A program made the position numbers and the translations under genes. Of a DNA stretch of 64,000 bases, positions 57,720-64,000 are shown one piece after another. Within the stretch, counting starts at the first letter, position 1. Every line of letters starts with the position of its first letter. The notes under the pieces were generated by a model. It did not search any database. It worked only from the letters and a program-made list of their open reading frames with translations, and was not told the origin of the DNA. Location: contig NZ_JADCSA010000007.1 of assembly GCF_015070385.1 (NCBI RefSeq), forward strand, positions 1-64,000, read 5' to 3'. The DNA comes from Nocardioides malaquae. Lineage in GTDB: Bacteria > Actinomycetota > Actinomycetes > Propionibacteriales > Nocardioidaceae.

Positions 57720-58672
57720 ACCGACACCCCGCCGCCCTCTCGGCCCTGCCCTCCGCGCCGTCCGCGCCACGGCCCGCCCCGCTGCTCGAGGTGGAGCACC
57801 TCGCGGTCTCCTTCACCCAGTACGCCCGTGGCCTGCGTCGCCGCGACGTGGCGGCGGTCGTCGACATGTCGCTGGACGTACGAGCCGGCGAGGTGGTCGC
57901 GCTGGTGGGCGCATCGGGGGCCGGCAAGAGCCTGCTGGGCCACGCCGTGCTGGGCCTGCTGCCGCCCAACGCGGTCGAGTCCGGCAGTGTCGCCTGGCGC
58001 GGCACCGAGGTCGACGCCACCTCCCGCCGTCGTCTCGCCGGTCGCGAGGTGGCCCTGCTGCCCCAGTCGCTCTCGCACCTCGACCCCACCGCCTCGGTCG
58101 GGGCCCAGGTGCGTCGGGCCGCCCGACTCGCCGGCACGCCGCGGCGGGAGGCACGCCGCGTCGCGGCCGAGGCGTTGCTGACGCAGGGCCTGGACGCCTC
58201 CGTGCTGCGGCTGCACCCCCACCAGCTCTCCGGCGGGATGGGGCGCCGCGTGCTGACCGCGATGGCCCTCATCGGCGACCCTGCGCTGGTGATCGCCGAC
58301 GAGCCGACGCCGGGGCTGGCGCCGCAGAGCGTGCAGGCCGTGCTGCAGCGGCTGCGTGGGTTGGCCGACGAGGGGCGTGGGGTCCTGCTCATCACCCACG
58401 AGATCACCGCGGCGCTGACGGTCGCCGACCGGGTCGTCGTGGTCGACCGGGGGCGCACGCTGGAGGAGGCTCCCGTGAGTTCCTTCGCCGGCGACGGTGA
58501 GCGGTTGGCCCATCCCTACAGCCGGGCGCTGTGGCAGGCGCTGCCCGCCAACGGGTTCCAGATGCCCGACGACCACACCCGCACTGCTGCGGGCATGGCC
58601 GACATGGCGGGCGTGGCGGGTCTGGGCGGCGTGGGCGGCGTGGCCGGCGTGACCGGAGCGATGGGGGCCTGA
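57716..58672 (+). CDS. ABC transporter ATP-binding protein, NikD-like
   Basis: This 318-residue ATPase has Walker A VALVGASGAGKSLLGHAVLG (about 63-82), Q loop in VALLPQSLSHLDP, signature HQLSGGMGRRVLTAM, Walker B ALVIADEPTPGLAP and the H loop LLITHEIT. Both the signature (GGM instead of GGQ/GGE) and the glycine in the PTPGL D-loop region are as in NikD/DppD proteins. The last 30 residues are an unusual Gly/Val/Ala/Met repeat tail (MADMAGVAGLGGVGGVAGVT). It shares one base with the next gene (TGATG). Confidence 0.9.
   Translation: MNRHPAALSALPSAPSAPRPAPLLEVEHLAVSFTQYARGLRRRDVAAVVDMSLDVRAGEVVALVGASGAGKSLLGHAVLGLLPPNAVESGSVAWRGTEVDATSRRRLAGREVALLPQSLSHLDPTASVGAQVRRAARLAGTPRREARRVAAEALLTQGLDASVLRLHPHQLSGGMGRRVLTAMALIGDPALVIADEPTPGLAPQSVQAVLQRLRGLADEGRGVLLITHEITAALTVADRVVVVDRGRTLEEAPVSSFAGDGERLAHPYSRALWQALPANGFQMPDDHTRTAAGMADMAGVAGLGGVGGVAGVTGAMGA
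58590..58669. repeat. GGCGTGGC-type low-complexity repeats encoding the NikD-like tail
   Basis: Irregular repeats of GGCGGCGTGGGCGGCGTGGC type produce a glycine/valine-rich C-terminal tail of about 25 residues. The folded ATPase ends before it. Confidence 0.55.
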
Positions 58673-59343
58673 TGCTCGTCGCCGACCGTCTCACCCACCG
58701 CTGGTCGCGCACCGGCGAACCGGTGCTGCGCGAGCACTCGCTGCGTCTCGAGCCGGGCCGGGTGCTGGGCCTCAGCGGGCCGAGCGGCGCGGGCAAGTCG
58801 ACGTTGGCCGCGGTGCTCGCGGGGCTGCGTACGCCCGAGTCGGGCACGGTGGTCGTCGACGGTCGTCCGCTGGCCGAGTGGACGGGGCCGCGACCGGTGC
58901 AGCTCGTGCTGCAGCACCCGGAGCGGGCGATGAACCCACGGTGGCGGATACGCGACGTGCTGGCCGAGGCATTGCCCGGCCGACGCCGCGAGGCAGTGGC
59001 TCAGGTGACCGAACGGGTGGCGCAGGAGTGGGACGCCCACCACGGGTTGGTCTCCCCCGCCTGGCTGGACCGGTTTTCCCACGAGCTCTCCGGGGGCGAG
59101 CTGCAGCGCGTCAACCTGGCCCGGGCCCTGCTGGCCCGACCCTGCTACCTGGTCGCGGACGAGATCTCGGCCAGCCTCGACGCGTTGACCCAGACCGTGC
59201 TGTGGCACCGGCTCGACCACGAGGTGGCGGAGACCGGCCTGGGCGTGCTGGCGATCTCGCACGACGCCGCCCTGCTCGCGCAGGTGGCCGACGAGGTCGT
59301 CGACTTCGCGGACCTCGCGGGCTCCCCGCTCACCCCCGCCTGA
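58672..59343 (+). CDS. ABC transporter ATP-binding protein, NikE-like
   Basis: This 223-residue second ATPase of the importer has Walker A VLGLSGPSGAGKSTLAAVLA, Q loop VQLVLQHPERAMNP, signature HELSGGELQRVNLARAL, Walker B CYLVADEISASLDALTQ and the H loop LAISHDAALLA. The ERAMNPRW stretch is typical of NikE/DppF. It is slightly short because the C-terminal oligopeptide-binding extension of DppF-type ATPases is missing. It is the last gene of the operon, and its stop is three bases from the convergent AlkZ-like gene. Confidence 0.9.
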   Translation: MLVADRLTHRWSRTGEPVLREHSLRLEPGRVLGLSGPSGAGKSTLAAVLAGLRTPESGTVVVDGRPLAEWTGPRPVQLVLQHPERAMNPRWRIRDVLAEALPGRRREAVAQVTERVAQEWDAHHGLVSPAWLDRFSHELSGGELQRVNLARALLARPCYLVADEISASLDALTQTVLWHRLDHEVAETGLGVLAISHDAALLAQVADEVVDFADLAGSPLTPA

Positions 59344-59346
59344 GGG

Positions 59347-60438
59347 TCAGGGGTTCACCCAGGGGTGCTCGGCGAAGAGACGCTCCAGGGTGGCGAGCTG
59401 GCGCGGTGAGTGCGGCGCGAACTCGGTGAGCACCAGCTTGCGCCGACCCGCGGAGCCGGTGCGCGTCCACGTGCCGACGACGCGACCGCCCCGCACCACC
59501 GACTTCTTGAAGACCCCGTTGTTGCCCGGCACCAACGCCTCGTGCTCGGACTGGCTCATCGCGAAGAGGCGGTCGCCGTAGCCCAGCACGAACTCGTCGA
59601 AGCCGGGCAGCAGCAGTGGCGCCGCGGAGGCCCGACCGACGGCGGCCACCTCGTCGAGCAGGCCCGGACGCCAGTAGCGCGCCTCACCGTCGGTCGTGGC
59701 GGCGTCGGACTCCAGGTCGTCGGCGACGAGCGCGAGGGCGGCGCGGATCTCCTTCATCGGGAGCTTGGCCCACCACGAGAAGTCGCGCACGGTCGCCGGA
59801 CCGTGGGTCGTCAGGTAGCGGCGGAGCAGCTCGGCCACCGCAGCCACCCGGTCGGAGTTGAAGCGCGCCTCGAGGGTGCGCCCCTCGGGCAGCCAGCGCT
59901 CGGCCAGCACGACGTCCTGGTCCTTGCCGTTCCACGGGCCGTAGCAGAGCGTCGTCTCGTGGATCAGGGCACTGAGCAGGTGGTAGCCCTTGCCGGCATC
60001 GCTGCCGGGGCCGGCCTCGTCCCATCGGGCGAAGAGGGTGGCGCGCGAGGCCGGGCCGTCGGCCAGCACCTCATGGGCCAACGCGCGCGCCCGGTCGACG
60101 TCGCTCTCGTCGAGCCCCAGCTGCGAACGGCGTTGCTGGGCGGCCCTGGCAGCCGGGCCGGCGCAGAGCTCGGTCACCCAGGTGACGTCCTCGGCGGCCA
60201 TCAGGAAGACGGTGCCGCGCATCGGGTAGCCGCGCACGAGACGCCCCGCGTCGAGGTCCTCGACGACCGCCGCGGCGCTGCGCTCCGGCGTACGCAACGC
60301 CGCCGACGCGATGGCACCCGGCAGGTCCTGGCCCTGCATCGCCCCGAACGCGCGCACCGCGTCGGCCGGCGTCGCCCAAGGACGGGTGATGAGCCCCTGG
60401 GCGACGAGGCGCTGACGAGCGAGCGCGGCGTCGGGCAT
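59347..60438 (-). CDS. Winged-helix DNA-binding protein, AlkZ-like (HTH_42 family)
   Basis: This 363-residue protein belongs to the HTH_42/AlkZ superfamily. It starts ALARQRLVAQGLI and contains VRAFGAMQGQDLPGAIASAA, whose Q-G-Q matches the QxQ active-site motif of AlkZ DNA glycosylases. It continues with GYPMRGTVFLMAAEDVTWVT, TTHGPATVRDFSWWAKLPMK and FDEFVLGYGDRLFAMS. AlkZ unhooks interstrand crosslinks; AlkX relatives act on alkylated bases; which applies is unknown. The ATG lies two bases after the thiolase stop. Confidence 0.85.
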   Translation of the reverse strand: MPDAALARQRLVAQGLITRPWATPADAVRAFGAMQGQDLPGAIASAALRTPERSAAAVVEDLDAGRLVRGYPMRGTVFLMAAEDVTWVTELCAGPAARAAQQRRSQLGLDESDVDRARALAHEVLADGPASRATLFARWDEAGPGSDAGKGYHLLSALIHETTLCYGPWNGKDQDVVLAERWLPEGRTLEARFNSDRVAAVAELLRRYLTTHGPATVRDFSWWAKLPMKEIRAALALVADDLESDAATTDGEARYWRPGLLDEVAAVGRASAAPLLLPGFDEFVLGYGDRLFAMSQSEHEALVPGNNGVFKKSVVRGGRVVGTWTRTGSAGRRKLVLTEFAPHSPRQLATLERLFAEHPWVNP

Positions 60439-60440
60439 GG

Positions 60441-61619
60441 TCAGACCCGGCGGAAGAGCGCGGCCAGCGCCTGGCCGCCACCGATGCACATCGTGACGAT
60501 GCCGGTCTCGAGGTCGCGGCGGACCATGTCCTTGGCGATGCGCACGGTCAGGATCGCACCGGTGGCGCCGACCGGGTGGCCCAGGGCGATCGCGCCGCCG
60601 TAGGGGTTGACCTGCTCGGGGGTGAAGCCCATGTCGCGGCGCACGGCCACGGCCTGGGAGGCGAAGGCCTCGTTGAGCTCGACGGTGTCGATGTCGGAGG
60701 CCTTGAGCCCGGTCTTCTCGAGCAGCTGGCTGATCGCGCCGCACGGGGCGTAGCCCATGAGCTTGGGGTCCATCGCCGAGGTGGCAACGGCCTCGAGCGC
60801 CACGAGCGGCTTCAGGCCGCGCTCGGCGGCAGCCGACTCCTTGGCCAGCACGACGGCCGCGGCGCCGTCGTTGATGCCGGAGGCGTTGCCGGCGGTGACC
60901 GAGCCGTCCTTGCGGAAAGCGGGACGCAGCTTGGCGAGGGTCTCAACCGTGGTGTCGGGCTTGGGGTGCTCGTCGACCTCGACGGTGTAGGGCTTGCGGC
61001 CCTGCACCTCGAAGGCCACGATCTCCTCGGCGAAGGCAGCCTTGGCCTCGGCGGTCGCGGCGCGACGCTGCGACTCGGCGGCGAACTCGTCCTGCTCGGC
61101 GCGGGAGACGCCGTACTTGTCCGCGACGTTCTCGGCGGTGACGCCCATGTGGATGCCGCTGAAGGGGTCGGTCAGCATGAGGACGGTGCCGTCCTTGAGC
61201 TCGCGGTCGCCCAGGCGGTAGCCGGTGCGGGCACCGAAGTCGTAGAACGGCATCCGCGACATCGACTCGTTGCCACCTGCGACGGTGAAGTCGAGGTCGT
61301 TCCACTGCATCTGCTGGGCGGCCGACCAGATCGCCTGGAGGCCCGAGCCGCAGAGGCGGTTGACGGTGAAGGCCGGCACGCTCTCCGGCAGGCCGGCGGC
61401 CATGCCCACGCGACGCGCGTTGTAGGCGTCCGGGCCGACCTGGCCGATGCAGCCGGTGACGACCTCTGAGATGTCGGTGCCCTCGACCCCGGCGCGACGC
61501 ATGGCCTCGACGGTGGCTGCGGCGCCCAGCTCGAAGCCGGGCACGTCCTTGAAGACGCCACCGAACGAGCCGGTGGGGGTGCGGGCGCCGTCGACGACGA
61601 CGATGCGGTCGGTGGACAT
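60441..61619 (-). CDS. Acetyl-CoA C-acyltransferase (thiolase)
   Basis: This 392-residue thiolase has the nucleophilic cysteine in NRLCGSGLQAIWSAAQQMQW (about 90), the acyl-binding histidine in GGAIALGHPVGATGAILTVR (about 348) and the acid/base cysteine in VTMCIGGGQALAALF (about 378). NESMSRMPF and VELNEAFASQAVAVRR are also standard. Biosynthetic (acetoacetyl-CoA) and degradative roles are not separable by eye. GGAG precedes the ATG. It is transcribed before the AlkZ-like gene. Confidence 0.95.
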   Translation of the reverse strand: MSTDRIVVVDGARTPTGSFGGVFKDVPGFELGAAATVEAMRRAGVEGTDISEVVTGCIGQVGPDAYNARRVGMAAGLPESVPAFTVNRLCGSGLQAIWSAAQQMQWNDLDFTVAGGNESMSRMPFYDFGARTGYRLGDRELKDGTVLMLTDPFSGIHMGVTAENVADKYGVSRAEQDEFAAESQRRAATAEAKAAFAEEIVAFEVQGRKPYTVEVDEHPKPDTTVETLAKLRPAFRKDGSVTAGNASGINDGAAAVVLAKESAAAERGLKPLVALEAVATSAMDPKLMGYAPCGAISQLLEKTGLKASDIDTVELNEAFASQAVAVRRDMGFTPEQVNPYGGAIALGHPVGATGAILTVRIAKDMVRRDLETGIVTMCIGGGQALAALFRRV

Positions 61620-61685
61620 GGAGACTCCTGGCGGGACGGGGCTCGGACTGACCGGCGGACCGGCCGGGAGCCGACGTTACCGCTC

Positions 61686-62372
61686 TCAGTCGCGCAGGTG
61701 CTGCACGACCTCACCCAGCGGAGCGCGCGACGTGCGGAAGGCGTTGACGGGGTCGGTCTCGTCCTCGAGACCGAAGGAGACCGCGCAGACCACCTGCCGG
61801 TCGGCCGGCAGGTCGAGGAAGTCGCGCACCACGTCGGAGTACATCGCGATCGCCCCCTGGGCGATGGCCCCGATGCCGCGCTCGGCGAGCAGCATCATGA
61901 AGGTGGTCAACCAGCCGCCGCAGTCCAGGACGCCGTACGTCCCCAGCTCGGCGTCCGTGGTCAGCACCAGCACGTGGGGGGCACCGAAGAACTCGAAGTT
62001 CTTGAAGGACTGCAACGCCCGGGCGTCACGGTCGGCGCGCTCGATGCCCAACGCGTCGTAGAGGGCGTAGCCCGACTCGCGGCGTCGCTCGGCGTGCGTG
62101 CCCGCGTAGACGGGCAGTCCGAGGTCGGCGGTCTGCTGCTGTGTGAAGACCGCCTCGCCGAGCGTCTTGGAGAAACGGTCGCGCGCCGCCCCGGAGAGCA
62201 CGTGCACCTGCCAGGGCTGGGTGTTGCACCACGACGGCGAGCGCTGCGCGCGGGTCAGCACGTCGTCGATGACCTCCTGGGGCAGCTCCTCGGGCCGGAA
62301 GGCGCGGGCGCTGTGGCGCGTGGCCAGCAGCTCGGAGAAGGAGGCGGCAGGAGTCTGGTCGTCATGGGGCAC
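61686..62372 (-). CDS. Nitroreductase family protein
   Basis: This 228-residue FMN-dependent oxidoreductase has FSELLATRHSARAFRPEELP, the phosphate-binding RHSxR, then RAQRSPSWCNTQPWQVHVLS, the FMN-contacting SWCNTQPW, GGWLTTFMMLLAERGIGAIA and VCAVSFGLEDETDPVNAFRT. Such enzymes reduce nitro, quinone or enone compounds; the natural substrate is unknown. GTG 62372 follows CACACT by six bases on the minus strand. It is divergent from a TetR gene that may control it. Confidence 0.92.
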   Translation of the reverse strand: MPHDDQTPAASFSELLATRHSARAFRPEELPQEVIDDVLTRAQRSPSWCNTQPWQVHVLSGAARDRFSKTLGEAVFTQQQTADLGLPVYAGTHAERRRESGYALYDALGIERADRDARALQSFKNFEFFGAPHVLVLTTDAELGTYGVLDCGGWLTTFMMLLAERGIGAIAQGAIAMYSDVVRDFLDLPADRQVVCAVSFGLEDETDPVNAFRTSRAPLGEVVQHLRD

Positions 62373-62384
62373 GTCGCAAGTGTG

Positions 62385-62445
62385 ACCCCTGCCCCACGCG
62401 GGCCTCTACGATGGCCGCCAGACCGTCGCCGGCCAGGGCAGGGGT
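62385..62445. promoter_or_regulatory. Divergent promoter region bracketed by a 10-bp inverted repeat
   Basis: ACCCCTGCCC (62385-62394) and GGGCAGGGGT (62436-62445) are exact complements 41 bases apart. They enclose TACGAT (62407-62412), the likely tetR -10. The minus-strand CACACT (62384-62379) serves the nitroreductase gene. The repeat may be an operator pair or a structural feature of the tetR leader. Confidence 0.45.
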
Positions 62446-62453
62446 GAGTGGCC

Positions 62454-63032
62454 ATGTCCACGCGTGAACGCATCGTCGAGGCAGCCTTCGAGCTCTTCGA
62501 GGAGCAGGGCTTCGAGACCACCACCGTCGACGAGGTGGTCGAGCGCGCCGGCGTCGAGCGCGAGGACTTCTTCCGGCACTTCCGCGCCAAGGAGGACGCC
62601 GTCCTGCCGGCCCACGCGGAGATGCTGCGCGTCCTCGAGGACCGCCTGGCCCTCGACGACCCCCTCGCCGACCGCGTCACCCAGGCCGCCCGCACCGTGC
62701 TGGACCACTTCCTGGCCGAGGGAGACCGTGCGCGGGCCCGTCACCGGCTCGCGGGTCACGTGCCCCTCATCCGCGCCCGGGAGACCGACGTCGAGCGCAG
62801 CTACCGACGTGCGTTCTTCGCTGCGATCACCGCCGACCTGGGCGACCACGCCGCGGCCGAGCTGGAGGCCGAGCTGGTCGCCAGTGCCGTGGTCACCGGC
62901 CACAACGTCGTCCTGAAGCGGTGGTTGCGCGGCGTCACCGACAGCCCCGTCGCGGAGTTCGAGCACGCCATGGCCCGGGCCACCGCGCCGTTGCGCGGGG
63001 AGGCGCAGGCCTACGCCCGGCAGGCTCAGTAG
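62454..63032 (+). CDS. TetR/AcrR family transcriptional regulator
   Basis: This 192-residue regulator has the TetR helix-turn-helix (RERIVEAAFELFEEQGFETT, TVDEVVERAGVEREDFFRHF, RAKEDAVL) in residues 2-50 and a helical ligand-binding domain that looks like the TetR_C group (ARTVLDHFLAEGDRARARHR, RETDVERSYRRAFFAAITAD). ATG 62454 is preferred; GTG 62448 would add two residues. AGGGG lies upstream. Its likely targets are itself and the divergent nitroreductase gene. Confidence 0.9.
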   Translation: MSTRERIVEAAFELFEEQGFETTTVDEVVERAGVEREDFFRHFRAKEDAVLPAHAEMLRVLEDRLALDDPLADRVTQAARTVLDHFLAEGDRARARHRLAGHVPLIRARETDVERSYRRAFFAAITADLGDHAAAELEAELVASAVVTGHNVVLKRWLRGVTDSPVAEFEHAMARATAPLRGEAQAYARQAQ

Positions 63033-63631
63033 ACCGAGCGGGGCTGGCGTCGCACGGGCTTGTCCAACCACCAGGCCGCGAGGCCGCCTCCGACGGCGCC
63101 GAAGAGGTGCATCTGCCACGAGATCCCCGGCGTGCCGGGCAGCACTCCCCACAGCACCGAGCCGTAGACCAGGAAGACCACGACCCCCAGCAGGATCTGC
63201 CACGGGCGCCTGCTCACCACGCCCCGGATCACCAGGTAGACCAGGTAGCCGAAGAGGAGGCCCGAGGCGCCGATGTGCACCGACCCCCAGCCGCCGACCA
63301 GCCAGGTGCCCACGCCGGAGACGAGCCAGATCGTGACCGTGACCGCCACCCACCGCGAGAGCCCGTTGAGGGCGACCAGGAACCCCAGCACCAGCAACGG
63401 CACGGTGTTGTTGGCCAGGTGCGGGAAGCCGGAGTGCAGCAGGGGCGCGAAGAGGACGCCCATGAGTCCGTCGGAGGAACCGGGCCGCACCCCCAGGCGG
63501 TCGGTCTGGTTGAGCAGCAGCAGGTCGATGACCTCCAGCACCCACAACAGGCCCACGAACCCACCGCTCAGCACCGCCGCGCCCTGCCACCGTGGGCGCG
63601 GGCGTACGGGTCGGGGGTCGTAGTACTGCAC
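63026..63631 (-). CDS. Rhomboid family intramembrane serine protease
   Basis: This 201-residue membrane protease has six hydrophobic helices. The catalytic serine lies in SVHIGASGLLFGYLVYLVIR (GASG) and the catalytic histidine in SWQMHLFGAVGGGLAAWWL. The HLANNTVPLLVLGFLVALNG segment carries the conserved HxxxN of the oxyanion region. Such proteins cleave transmembrane substrates inside the bilayer; no substrate is known. The start is GTG 63631, with TACCGT six bases upstream. The last seven bases overlap the convergent tetR end. Confidence 0.92.
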   Translation of the reverse strand: MQYYDPRPVRPRPRWQGAAVLSGGFVGLLWVLEVIDLLLLNQTDRLGVRPGSSDGLMGVLFAPLLHSGFPHLANNTVPLLVLGFLVALNGLSRWVAVTVTIWLVSGVGTWLVGGWGSVHIGASGLLFGYLVYLVIRGVVSRRPWQILLGVVVFLVYGSVLWGVLPGTPGISWQMHLFGAVGGGLAAWWLDKPVRRQPRSVY

Positions 63632-63637
63632 GTCGCC

Positions 63638-63643
63638 ACGGTA
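63638..63643 (-). promoter_or_regulatory. -10 element of leaderless rhomboid gene promoter
   Basis: On the minus strand, TACCGT is followed by six bases and then GTG 63631. Confidence 0.5.
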
Positions 63644-63682
63644 CGGGGGTCGCCCCACCCGGGGTCGCACTACTCTTCCTCC

Positions 63683-64000
63683 ATGCCCGCCTCGATCCCG
63701 GACCCGCGCCCCGGGCCGAGCTCCGACCCGGTGGCGGACCCGATCTCCGAGGCGCGGCGCCAGTGGATCGCGCACGGGTGGACCGACGCCGCCGACGGGA
63801 TGGCGATGGTGACGTCGCTGGTGCGCGCCCACCAGCTGCTGATGGAGCGCATCGATGCGGTGCTGCGCCCGCTCGATCTCTCCTTCGCGCGCTACGAGGT
63901 GCTCCGGCTGCTCGCCTTCACCCGGTCGGGGGCGATGCCGATGACCCGGCTCGGCTCGTTGCTGCAGGTGCACCCCACCAGCGTCACCAGCGCGGTCGGG
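63683..64000 (+). CDS. MarR family transcriptional regulator, N-terminal part
   Basis: The first 106 residues of this gene are in the window; it continues beyond the edge. After a proline-rich leader (MPASIPDPRPGPSSDPVADP), the MarR fold is recognisable: MVTSLVRAHQLLMERIDAVL, RPLDLSFARYEVLRLLAFTR and the helix-turn-helix GAMPMTRLGSLLQVHPTSVT. It is divergent from the rhomboid gene across 51 bases. The ligand and targets are unknown. Confidence 0.88.
   Translation, partial: MPASIPDPRPGPSSDPVADPISEARRQWIAHGWTDAADGMAMVTSLVRAHQLLMERIDAVLRPLDLSFARYEVLRLLAFTRSGAMPMTRLGSLLQVHPTSVTSAVG

Overview
The window is about 72% G+C, densely packed chromosomal DNA from an actinomycete, most probably Nocardioides or another member of the Nocardioidaceae. 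The case rests on gene content: mycothiol synthesis (MshA), an F420-dependent NADP reductase, the coproporphyrin heme route (HemE, CgoX/HemY, HemQ), DUF3000 followed by RNase D, CarD beside an LpqE-like lipoprotein, and gpmA / phoU / phoR-phoP / ybjN-like / mshA in the neighbourhood known from mycobacteria and streptomycetes. Many genes have a TANNNT-like -10 six to eight bases before the start codon, so they are probably transcribed leaderless. No rRNA, tRNA, CRISPR array, prophage or recognisable insertion sequence was seen.

Layout. 1-1.3 kb: edge of an unidentified gene, a decayed GIY-YIG nuclease gene, msrB. 1.3-5 kb: leftward heme genes hemE, hemY/cgoX, hemQ plus an SRPBCC gene. 5-7 kb: DUF3000 and RNase D. 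7-9.3 kb: a solute-binding lipoprotein and a conserved unknown. 9.3-17.4 kb: HrpA helicase, flavin-fold protein, SDR, ThrE exporter, GCS2-type ligase. 17.4-21.9 kb: accessory-looking stretch with a wHTH/DUF559-type protein between two copies of a 49-bp palindrome, a coiled-coil protein, an unpaired DNA methyltransferase, a lipoprotein and a Mug glycosylase. 21.9-24.8 kb: RTX-repeat protein and metallophosphoesterase. 24.9-33.6 kb: rlmB, cysS, C39-like peptidase, molybdopterin oxidoreductase, ispF, nirD-like, ispD, a degenerate ispD-like gene and carD. 33.6-39.5 kb: lpqE-like, gpmA, phoU, phoR, phoP, ybjN-like, mshA. 39.6-44.6 kb: membrane protein, RNase HI fusion, SDR, racemase, and a compact ferritin/MBL-hydrolase/DUF4126 operon. 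44.7-51.1 kb: TypA and a run of small genes ending in the F420 reductase. 51.1-53.2 kb: acyl-CoA dehydrogenase and type II hydroxyacyl-CoA dehydrogenase. 53.2-59.3 kb: MerR/B12 regulator and a divergent five-gene ABC importer, probably for nickel. 59.3-64 kb: AlkZ-like protein, thiolase, nitroreductase, TetR, rhomboid protease and the start of a MarR gene.

The regulatory DNA is informative. A two-unit PHO box lies between phoU and phoR. A DtxR/IdeR-like iron box lies upstream of the ferritin operon. A Nur-box-like dyad (TTGC-N9-GCAA) lies in the leader of the ABC operon and overlaps its ribosome binding site. Convergent genes are separated by strong palindromes without U-tracts.

The least explained signal is a family of palindromes with CGTCAT...ATGACG ends. 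Three 49-bp copies are clear, one related copy sits in a divergent promoter, and one 48-bp copy lies in frame inside hrpA. Two copies bracket the DUF559-type gene. Family and function calls come from motif recognition and remembered family features; no database search was possible.
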